From Deltaproteobacteria bacterium (GTDB lineage: Bacteria > UBA10199 > SBBF01): DNA of 41,906 nt. A program made the translations under genes and the position numbers. This document shows positions 34,037 through 41,045 of this stretch, piece by piece (position 1 is the stretch's first letter; the number at the start of each line of letters is the position of its first letter). The stretch lies in the NCBI GenBank assembly GCA_016183175.1, contig JACPFC010000026.1, positions 1 to 41,906 of the forward strand, written 5' to 3'. The notes below the pieces were generated by a model. It had not been told where the DNA came from and did not search any database. It saw nothing but the letters and a program-made list of their open reading frames with translations.

Positions 34037-34042
34037 TCCTTT
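34037..34042 (-). promoter_or_regulatory. Ribosome-binding site (AAAGGA) of the transaldolase-like gene
   Basis: AAAGGA on the minus strand is six bases upstream of ATG 34030-34028, in the 19-base gap after the SIS gene. It gives this gene its own initiation signal rather than the stop-start overlap used by most of its neighbours. Confidence 0.6.
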
Positions 34043-34049
34043 CTTTGTC

Positions 34050-34646
34050 TTATCGGGTGCTTTCCCACTTCATTTCGTTCTGTTTGAGACGCGGGTGTGA
34101 GACCAGCAGATGCCAGATCACCGCCTGAAATCCCTCGGTGTGTGCGGTGACTGTTTCGGCGTTGACCGGGGGGATAATCACGCAACTGTCAGCCACCTGC
34201 GCGGTATACCCCCCGTCCCGCCCCACAACCCCGCAAATTTTTGCGCCCATTTCTTTCGCATAACGGAGTGAATTGACAATGTTGACGCTGATATTTCTTT
34301 TGATGTCGCCCCCCCCGACCGAGAAAACGAAAATGACGTCGTTTTTCTTGAGTTTGTTGACTCTTAGCCAATTCAAATAGGATGTGTCCCAACCTTCATC
34401 ATTGACGCGCGCGGTAAGTTCGGAAACATTATCCGTCGGGGTATAGGATTCAATGCCGCAGATCTTCCTGAAATCGTTTACGGCATGAGAGGCGTGGCCT
34501 GCGCCGCCCCCAACGCCCAGAAAGAAAATTCGCCCCCCCTGCTTTCGGGCCTCCGCCAACAGATCAACCATCCGCGTTATCCGGCCCCTGTCGAGTTTGC
34601 TCACGATCTCTTTGATCTCCTCAATGTAGTTCTCGATAAATTCCAT
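34050..34646 (-). CDS. SIS-domain phosphosugar isomerase (second GmhA-like)
   Basis: This 198-residue protein is an SIS-fold sugar isomerase. The first phosphate loop is FLGVGGGAGHASHAVNDF near residues 41-58, corresponding to GNGGSAxxxxH in GmhA but with GVGGGAG instead. VFSVGGGDIKRNISVNI near 107 is the second loop (Ser-x-Gly-Gly-Gly instead of SxSGxS). The C-terminal NAETVTAHTEGFQAVIWHLL has the Glu-His region used for catalysis. It differs from the 11.3 kb SIS protein in both loops, so it may recognise another aldose/ketose phosphate. It is placed directly upstream of the transaldolase-like gene. Confidence 0.87.
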   Translation of the reverse strand: MEFIENYIEEIKEIVSKLDRGRITRMVDLLAEARKQGGRIFFLGVGGGAGHASHAVNDFRKICGIESYTPTDNVSELTARVNDEGWDTSYLNWLRVNKLKKNDVIFVFSVGGGDIKRNISVNIVNSLRYAKEMGAKICGVVGRDGGYTAQVADSCVIIPPVNAETVTAHTEGFQAVIWHLLVSHPRLKQNEMKWESTR

Positions 34647-34650
34647 TGTA

Positions 34651-34657
34651 TCCCTTT
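34651..34657 (-). promoter_or_regulatory. Ribosome-binding site (AAAGGGA) of the SIS-domain gene
   Basis: AAAGGGA on the minus strand lies four bases upstream of ATG 34646-34644, in the 37-base gap after the pyruvate-kinase-like gene. Confidence 0.55.
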
Positions 34658-34683
34658 AATATCCTGATTGTAGCGTTCGTCAA

Positions 34684-36159
34684 TTAAATAGTATTGCCGC
34701 GTACAGGGATGATTTCCATGCCGAGTTTCCCGGCGTCATCCTTCCAAGGCGTCGTTTGTTCAACCAACCAGTGGGTGCACCCGTAACGCTTCAGTTCCCT
34801 CCCGACCTCTATCATGTCTTCCGTCCCTGGTTCCTTCGGGGCCGCCCCCATCACCATGAGAAGAGTGCGCGCCGGAGGGCAATGGTCGCGAAGAAGTCTT
34901 TCGAAGGAACGAATAACGGCATCCGTCTCCGTGTCGGCTTTCACCCCCACGAGGAGGCTGTCGCAATTGAGTTCTTCAAAGGCCCGGACGACAATTCTCT
35001 CCGCCTGGCGATCGGCCGGTTTCGCAGTGACATAAGCCGCCACCTTCCGCCATTTTTTCTGCGCGGCGATCTCCGCGAATTGTTCCGGGGCCAGCTCGTA
35101 GGGATGCTTTCGAATCTCCCGGCGCGCGGGTGTTTCTTTGTCTCCCCATAACGGCGCCTGCGACACAGGTTTTCCCGTCATCGCATTCTGGTCTATCAGG
35201 GAACGAATGAAAGCCACGCACGCAACCGGGTATCGGCCAATGGCGGTTTCAGCGGCCAGAACAAGGCCATCCGCTCCATCCAGGAGCGTGTTGACCACGT
35301 CGTTGACCTCCGCCCGCGTCGGAAGCGGTTCGTTCACCATCGATTCCAGAAGATTGGTGGCTACATAGACGGGGGTTCCTGCCCGATTGGCCCGCGCAAT
35401 CACCCATTTCTGGATCCTTGGAATGAATTCGACGGGAACCTCTCGGGAAAGGTCGCCGCGGTCGATGAGGATGGCATCGGCGGCCTTGAGAATGGCGTCC
35501 AGATCTTCCAGGGCCCGGCGATTTTCCACCTTGGCGATAATTTTGGACCCGGGAGGCGCCATACTCCGAAGCGCCTCAACGTCGGCGCGACAACCGGCAA
35601 AGGAAAGGGCATAGTCATGTATTCCCAGTGCCACGCCCAGACGTATCGCGCGACGGTCGAAGGGCGTGAAGGGTTCCAGGGATATTTCCCGGTCCACGGC
35701 GACCCCTTTGTTCGATCCGATCTTTCCTCCCATCAAGACCCGGGCGCGGCAATGTCCCGCTTCGGCCATGATCACCTGCAGGATGACGGAATTGAAATCC
35801 ACACTGACCAGATCGCCCGGCCGCAATTGATTGACCGCGCCTGCGGGGTAAAGAGCCGCTTTTTGCGGGGTCCCGCGCATTTCTTCTCCCACCAGTTCAA
35901 TTTCGGAATACTCCTCCAAAACACAACTGCCTCCCCGAATCGCCCCCGTTCTTATTTGCGCCCCTTGCGTGTCAAAACATATAGGGACCCGCGCATGATC
36001 CCTGATCATTTTTACGGCCGGCGCGATCGCGTCATCGGCGGTGTGGGAAAGATTGATTCTGAACAAATCGGCGCCCAGCTCTTCCAGGCGTCTGATGACA
36101 AGGGGGTTAAGGGAGGCCGGTCCCAGCGTGCAAAGAATTTTACGGGTTCGACTGTTCAT
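34684..36159 (-). CDS. Pyruvate-kinase-like protein fused to a C-terminal ATP-sulfurylase-like domain
   Basis: This 491-residue protein begins as a pyruvate kinase: RKILCTLGPAS (6-16), LFRINLSHT (32-40), CFDTQGAQIRTG (61-72, usually DTKGPEIRTG), ALSFAGCRADV, IIAKVEN (207-213 with the catalytic Lys), LIDRGDLS (usually MVARGDLG), YVATNLLESM and LAAETAIGRYP (usually GETAxGxYP). Most catalytic residues survive. The normal pyruvate-kinase C domain is absent. In its place residues about 345-475 follow the pattern of ATP sulfurylase: YELAPEQFAEI, WRKVAAYVTAKPADRQAER (where sulfurylase has FQTRNPxHRAH) and GCTHWLV (compare GxTHFIVGRDH). The nucleotide-binding histidines are missing. The ATG overlaps the Wzx stop by four bases. 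Both its reaction and its role in this glycan are unknown. Confidence 0.88.
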   Translation of the reverse strand: MNSRTRKILCTLGPASLNPLVIRRLEELGADLFRINLSHTADDAIAPAVKMIRDHARVPICFDTQGAQIRTGAIRGGSCVLEEYSEIELVGEEMRGTPQKAALYPAGAVNQLRPGDLVSVDFNSVILQVIMAEAGHCRARVLMGGKIGSNKGVAVDREISLEPFTPFDRRAIRLGVALGIHDYALSFAGCRADVEALRSMAPPGSKIIAKVENRRALEDLDAILKAADAILIDRGDLSREVPVEFIPRIQKWVIARANRAGTPVYVATNLLESMVNEPLPTRAEVNDVVNTLLDGADGLVLAAETAIGRYPVACVAFIRSLIDQNAMTGKPVSQAPLWGDKETPARREIRKHPYELAPEQFAEIAAQKKWRKVAAYVTAKPADRQAERIVVRAFEELNCDSLLVGVKADTETDAVIRSFERLLRDHCPPARTLLMVMGAAPKEPGTEDMIEVGRELKRYGCTHWLVEQTTPWKDDAGKLGMEIIPVRGNTI

Positions 36160-37646
36160 AGGGATCGGGATCCATGGTCTCCCGCCCAATTTAATTTTCC
36201 GGGCAACAATCCCCTCAATAAATTGAAATTTTCCACCGTGATGACCCTTAGTTGAACCCCGAGATAAACATAAATCCCCGCCAGGGCCGTTTTGAGCGTC
36301 ACCCGAACCGGATACTCGGCCGATGTCACGTTCAAGATCAGGGCCGCGAAGGAAGCGGCAAAAAATATCAGGAATATTGCGGCCATTTTTCCATACTCCC
36401 ATCGAATGGGGTAATAACGCTGGGCCACCAGAAGGCTGATTGTCCCTGAAATAATGCCTGACGCCAAAAGGGCCCATGCCGCCCCGATGGCGCCCCACTT
36501 CATGATGAAGGGGATATTCAGGGCTATCGTAAGGCCCGTGGTGACAAAGGACAAGAGTGTCGTCATGTAGGTTTTTTTCGTAAAGAGAAACCGGGGTCCC
36601 GTGAGTTTCCCGAAGAAGAGGAAGCCGTAGTACATGGAAAGAACGATGACGATGCGGATCGCCCCATGATAGGCAGGAGGGGTCAAGAGCGTTATCATTT
36701 CTTCGGAGAATAAGGAAACCAGCAGGGCCGGACCGAGGCAGACAAAGGCAAAGGGGGTTATGTACCGTCCGATCGACTCGCCGCCCTTTTCCCCCGGATC
36801 AAACATTTTCCGGTAGAATCGGGGCGTGAAGACATTCTCGACAGCCGTCATGAAGGTGAAAACCGTGGAGGCGATCTTCTGGCCGATATTATAAACGCCG
36901 ACGCCTCCAATGGTCCCCATGAGGCCGATCATATATTTGTCGAACTGGTTATTCACAATTCCAAGGAAAAGCCGGGGGGTCAGCGGGAGGCTGATTTTCA
37001 GTGATTCCCGGAGCATTGTTTTATTGAAAGAAATCGGAAGGAGCCTGAAAAACTTCCATCCCAGAACGAAAAAGATGATTATGCCGGATAAAAGTTGCGA
37101 CCAGACGAGACCCGTAACTCCCACCCGGAGATAGACCACCATCAGGAAGGAGAAGAGGAACCAGAGCCCGCTTTCGGCAATTGTATACCGGGTGAAGTCG
37201 CCGGCCTTCTCGCTGTTTTTGAAATAAGTGAGATAATGGGTTTTCAGGGTTGCCGTCCCAGTCGCGCAAAAGGCCCAGAACAAAAGATCGGCATGAAGGC
37301 GGGAACCCATAATCCATTCGGCAAGTTGCGGTTTGAAGAGCCAGGTCAGTGTGATTCCGCACCCCAGGGCGATGATTGAGAAGAGCAGAATTGAATAGAG
37401 AAGCCGGGCCGCCTCTTCTTTGCCCCGGTATTGGAAAAAATTGCGCTCATAGGCGAGGTTTAGCCCCAAATTGACGAGTCCCGAGGCCGGAAGGGCGTAG
37501 ATTTGCGCAAGGGCCAGGTGACCATAGTCTTCCGTCGTCAGGATGCGGGTGAAGATGGGGAGTGAAAGGAGGGGAAAGAGGCTCGCAACGGCGACCGGAA
37601 GGAGGTAGAGGAAACTGTTCCGGATTGTTTTTTTCCTGGTTTCCAC
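36156..37646 (-). CDS. Wzx-like polysaccharide flippase (MATE/MVF superfamily)
   Basis: This 496-residue protein has about 12-14 hydrophobic helices spread over its whole length and begins with the family-typical FLYLLPVAVASLFPLLSLPIFTRILTTEDYG (residues about 12-42), closely resembling RfbX/Wzx proteins that flip undecaprenyl-pyrophosphate-linked repeat units. The central loop VYNIGQKIAST and the C-terminal hydrophobic pairs fit the 14-helix plan. It begins with GTG at 37646, nine bases after the upstream stop. The gene provides the export step for a Wzy-type pathway, consistent with the polymerase/ligase-like gene at 5.4 kb. Confidence 0.92.
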   Translation of the reverse strand: METRKKTIRNSFLYLLPVAVASLFPLLSLPIFTRILTTEDYGHLALAQIYALPASGLVNLGLNLAYERNFFQYRGKEEAARLLYSILLFSIIALGCGITLTWLFKPQLAEWIMGSRLHADLLFWAFCATGTATLKTHYLTYFKNSEKAGDFTRYTIAESGLWFLFSFLMVVYLRVGVTGLVWSQLLSGIIIFFVLGWKFFRLLPISFNKTMLRESLKISLPLTPRLFLGIVNNQFDKYMIGLMGTIGGVGVYNIGQKIASTVFTFMTAVENVFTPRFYRKMFDPGEKGGESIGRYITPFAFVCLGPALLVSLFSEEMITLLTPPAYHGAIRIVIVLSMYYGFLFFGKLTGPRFLFTKKTYMTTLLSFVTTGLTIALNIPFIMKWGAIGAAWALLASGIISGTISLLVAQRYYPIRWEYGKMAAIFLIFFAASFAALILNVTSAEYPVRVTLKTALAGIYVYLGVQLRVITVENFNLLRGLLPGKLNWAGDHGSRSL

Positions 37647-37655
37647 GGCTTTTAC

Positions 37656-39608
37656 CTAAAGAAGAGGGGTTTCATTTTTTGAGGTCAGGAATCGCCGAAA
37701 TCGGGTGAATGCCAGGCCGTCCAGATAAGGCTCCACTTTCCCTTTGACGTGCCGATCGAGATATTCCGAATATTCCTCATCCGTGACGCCGTACAAGAGG
37801 CGGTGGACGTTCTCCCGCATGGCCGCGTAACCGTGGGACACAAGACCGGGAATCTTGTCGTAGACGTTATTCCCCCTGTGCTTGTCGCCCGACTCGTACC
37901 AGATGGCTTTTTTTCCCGCTCCCAGGGCTTCTGCCGTGGGGGAGGACATGCAGTGGGTCACCACAAGATCGCTTACAGCCATCATTTGAGGGCTGTCTCC
38001 CCCCGGACCCGCCCAGAAGACCCTTGGGTCCGATTTTAATCTTTCCCACAATTTAATGATCCGCCTTCCCCGAACCGGAGAAGACCATTGAAACGAGGGA
38101 GAGACAAACCATTCTTCTCCCTTGGCCGGTTTGACGATCATGAGAAAGTCTTTGCCGGAATTCAGGAGCGTGAGAATATCCTCGTAGAATGAAATGGCGT
38201 CTTCGAAAGAGCTGGGACAATTCTCGGCGTCGATGAAGGAGGTGTCATAAAAGGCGATGACCCTTGTTCGGGCGGTTGACTTCCGCCCAAAAAGCCCTGA
38301 CAGCGCCTCATCTCTCCGGAGATTCCCCTGTTTGATTCGGACCAGTTCGGAAAAAAGACAACCGATGGAAACGTAATTTTTTGTGCTTTGATGGTGAAGC
38401 TTGTAATAGTTCGTGGCGTCGCCGTTGACGACAAAGAGGGTGTCGGGATTCAGAAACGACCACATGATATTCTGACAACTTCGAAAATCGCCGTTTCTTG
38501 CATGAGTAAAAGCGCCTCCAAGAAAGAGGGGATAGTTCCATGTCCTGCAACCCTGCTTCTTAAGCAGGATATTGAGCGCTATCTGGTCGGCGCCCTCCTC
38601 ATTGGCGTAGAGGTAGTGAAGAATCGGCAGATCGCGCAGGACCAGATGCCAATGGATCAGCGTATTGAGGCTCACGTAAAAGGCCCTGATGAAAACCGGG
38701 GGTGAGTTCCAGCAGGCCGGCATCCGAACAAGAGCCTCCACCGTTCCGAAGGGAAAGGAAGCCCTGCCGCAAATCTCCGAACTTTGGAGAATGTGGTATC
38801 CCTTTTTTTTAAGAGACTCAAGGGCATTAACATTGATGGGGAACCGGAAAAGGAAAAGAGTATTGTCCTGACGGATTTCAACGCCGTCAAAAAACAGATC
38901 GAGATCCCTCCCGTTCGTAAACTTCACCTGGGAGCCGTAATTCATGGCGACAACGTGTTTGAAAGGGGCCGTTTTTTCCCCTTTTCCCGCTGAAAGTTTC
39001 CTTAAGCTTAAGGCAAGGCCCCTCCAGAGGATAAAGACCGCCGAAGCGGAAAGATATTTCATCTTGTCCAGGGCTCCAACGATCGATGCGATGAGCCGCC
39101 CCCATCGGAATAACCCGATCCCCGGCGGCAGATCGACCCGACGGCAACCGTAAGACTTAAGCAGGTTCCGGTAGAACTCGAATGTTTCGGGGACGAAACA
39201 GATTCGCAGGAGCGGATTCGGCGGTTGGAGCTCTTTTTCCAGATAGCGGCTTGTGTAAACAAGTTTAAAAATCTCCTTCACCAGAAGTTTTTTAAAGATA
39301 TCGTCCGTTCCCTCCGCCTGATAGAGTGAGGAGACGATTCTTGGAGGCCTCTGATCTTTCAGGTGTTCAAAGAGGCGATGGGTCTCGTCGATCGCGTCGG
39401 CATGCTCCTTGTTGTAAGGATGAATGTAGATCCGTTTTATCTTCCCGTCGTTAATGAGACGCCGCAACCATTTTTTCCTTTTCAGATTATAGTGGAAATC
39501 GAAGACGCGTATTTCGTTTCCACGCCACAGATGATATGCTATGAAAGGGTAGTGCAACGCCCGAAGATTTTCAAAAAAAATGACGGTTTTCAACGGCTTT
39601 CTCCGCAT
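37656..39608 (-). CDS. Large GT-B-like surface-polysaccharide transferase, unassigned (first gene of the operon)
   Basis: This 650-residue protein has a start that reads TVIFFENLRALHYPFIAYHL, then an unassigned middle. Its C-terminal region contains FLMIVKPAKGEEW, the paired strands RVFWAGPGGDSPQMMAVSDLVVTHCMSSPTAEALGAGKKAIWYES, and DKIPGLVSHGY. This resembles the GT-B phosphate-binding fold of surface-polysaccharide transferases (Ser/Ser-Pro-Thr-x-E motif). It is similar in layout to the 635-residue protein at 14.6 kb but not obviously a close paralogue. The start is given as ATG 39608, but a TTG five codons later with GGAG seven bases upstream is a good alternative. It is the first gene of the leftward operon and overlaps the divergent phosphatase reading frame. 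Confidence 0.75.
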   Translation of the reverse strand: MRRKPLKTVIFFENLRALHYPFIAYHLWRGNEIRVFDFHYNLKRKKWLRRLINDGKIKRIYIHPYNKEHADAIDETHRLFEHLKDQRPPRIVSSLYQAEGTDDIFKKLLVKEIFKLVYTSRYLEKELQPPNPLLRICFVPETFEFYRNLLKSYGCRRVDLPPGIGLFRWGRLIASIVGALDKMKYLSASAVFILWRGLALSLRKLSAGKGEKTAPFKHVVAMNYGSQVKFTNGRDLDLFFDGVEIRQDNTLFLFRFPINVNALESLKKKGYHILQSSEICGRASFPFGTVEALVRMPACWNSPPVFIRAFYVSLNTLIHWHLVLRDLPILHYLYANEEGADQIALNILLKKQGCRTWNYPLFLGGAFTHARNGDFRSCQNIMWSFLNPDTLFVVNGDATNYYKLHHQSTKNYVSIGCLFSELVRIKQGNLRRDEALSGLFGRKSTARTRVIAFYDTSFIDAENCPSSFEDAISFYEDILTLLNSGKDFLMIVKPAKGEEWFVSPSFQWSSPVRGRRIIKLWERLKSDPRVFWAGPGGDSPQMMAVSDLVVTHCMSSPTAEALGAGKKAIWYESGDKHRGNNVYDKIPGLVSHGYAAMRENVHRLLYGVTDEEYSEYLDRHVKGKVEPYLDGLAFTRFRRFLTSKNETPLL

Positions 39609-41045
39609 GATGCAGGATGGATTATCGGGATCGTGTTCTTAAGTCTTTCACCGGGCGCCGGCGCGACTTCCGTGATCCGGGGCCCATACCTGCAACAACT
39701 CACTCCCACATCCGTTGTCATCGTTTGGCGCACCGATTCGGCTTCGGACAGCCTCGTTCACTATGGCACGGATCCGGGCAACCTTTCCGGAACGGTGGAA
39801 AAAGATCCTGCCGTGACACAGCATGAGGTTCAAATCGCCGATCTTTGGCCAGAGACGAGATATTACTATTCAATCGGCGCCTCGGACAAAATATTGGCCG
39901 GTGGAAATTCCGACTATTTCTTTACGACGGCTCCCCCTGTCGGAAAACGCGCCGCCGTTCGCATTTGGGTCCTCGGGGATTCGGGAACAGGAGCTTGTCC
40001 CGCGTGCTGGAGCGGCAAGGATGACGCGCCCGCCGTTCGCGATGCCATGCTGAATGAAATGTCGAAAAGCGGAGATATTCATCTTTGGCTCATGCTGGGT
40101 GACAATGCCTACATGGGGGGCACGGACGAGGAATACGAAGCCTCCGTCTTCGAGATGTATCCGACTTTCTTGAGAAACTACCCCCTCTGGCCGACTCTCG
40201 GAAACCATGATGGATATCTGGCGGATTCAGAGGACCAGACCGGAGCCTATTTCGAGGCATTTGTATTGCCGACCCTTGGAGAGGCAGGCGGCGTTGCATC
40301 CGGAACCGAGGACTACTATTCATTTGATTACGCCAACATTCATTTTATCTGCCTGAATTCCATGGCCGGTCCATTGACAAAAGATTCCATGCTCGCCTGG
40401 TTGGGGGCGGATCTTGCCGAGACACAACAGGATTGGCTGATTGCCTACTGGCATCATCCTCCCTACTCAAAGGGAACAATCGACTCCGACTCGGAAACAA
40501 CATCAACATGGATACGGCAGGAGGTTCTCCCCATCCTTGAAAGCGGAGGCGTCGATCTTGTCTTGAATGGGCACAGCCACGTCTACGAGCGCTCTTTCCT
40601 TGTCAACGGCTATTATGGCGCATCAAGCACCCTGTCAGCCGGGATGGTGCGCAGTACCGGCATCGAAAGCGATATTACAAATAGTGAGAATGCTCTTTTC
40701 CAGAAAGCGGGAGGTCCGAATCAGGGGACGGTGTACGTCGTTGCGGGAACCAGTGGAGTCGTTATTGCCGAGAATCATGATTCCCATCCCGTGATGGCGG
40801 TAACCAGCTTTGCTTTGGGGTCGTTGATTCTCGATGTCAACGGCGACCGCCTGGACATGATGTTCCTCCGCGAAACCGGGGGAGTCGATGACTCTTTTAC
40901 CATCTTGAAAAGCGGCGAATCCAAACTCCCGGCCGCGGCGGGATGCGCTTTAAAACGGCCAAAGAGAGGGGTTGATCTCACAAGAGAGGGCTTTTGTCGA
41001 GGAGGGCCCTGTAGACCTCGGGGAAGAGAAAGCACCGCTCAATGA
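39531..41045 (+). CDS. Purple-acid-phosphatase-like metallophosphoesterase, 5' end uncertain
   Basis: This is the only rightward gene. Its core is a calcineurin-like phosphoesterase: LGDSGTG, LGDNAYMGG, LGNHDG, WHHPPYSKG and NGHSHVYERS are the five metal-ligand blocks in order. An N-terminal Fn3-like domain (SVIRGPYLQQLTPTSVVIVWRT and following) is typical of purple acid phosphatases. A hydrophobic stretch ending in GAGA (39618-39656) should be the signal peptide. The start is unclear: ATG 39531 and GTG 39552 are in frame but overlap the 5' end of the divergent transferase gene, and neither has a well-spaced ribosome-binding site. The 3' end overlaps the sulfotransferase by 68 bases. It may be cut or rearranged at its ends. 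Confidence 0.8.
   Translation: MICYERVVQRPKIFKKNDGFQRLSPHDAGWIIGIVFLSLSPGAGATSVIRGPYLQQLTPTSVVIVWRTDSASDSLVHYGTDPGNLSGTVEKDPAVTQHEVQIADLWPETRYYYSIGASDKILAGGNSDYFFTTAPPVGKRAAVRIWVLGDSGTGACPACWSGKDDAPAVRDAMLNEMSKSGDIHLWLMLGDNAYMGGTDEEYEASVFEMYPTFLRNYPLWPTLGNHDGYLADSEDQTGAYFEAFVLPTLGEAGGVASGTEDYYSFDYANIHFICLNSMAGPLTKDSMLAWLGADLAETQQDWLIAYWHHPPYSKGTIDSDSETTSTWIRQEVLPILESGGVDLVLNGHSHVYERSFLVNGYYGASSTLSAGMVRSTGIESDITNSENALFQKAGGPNQGTVYVVAGTSGVVIAENHDSHPVMAVTSFALGSLILDVNGDRLDMMFLRETGGVDDSFTILKSGESKLPAAAGCALKRPKRGVDLTREGFCRGGPCRPRGRESTAQ

Noticed and set aside
34647-34683. A promoter-like TTGACG followed by TATTAA in the gap before the second SIS gene
   Set aside because: The -10 match is poor, and transcription would begin at the ribosome-binding site, leaving almost no leader.
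36160-36498. A 113-residue N-terminal extension of the pyruvate-kinase-like protein
   Set aside because: It lies wholly inside the Wzx gene in another frame, while ATG 36159 overlaps the Wzx stop and begins the kinase at its normal first strand.
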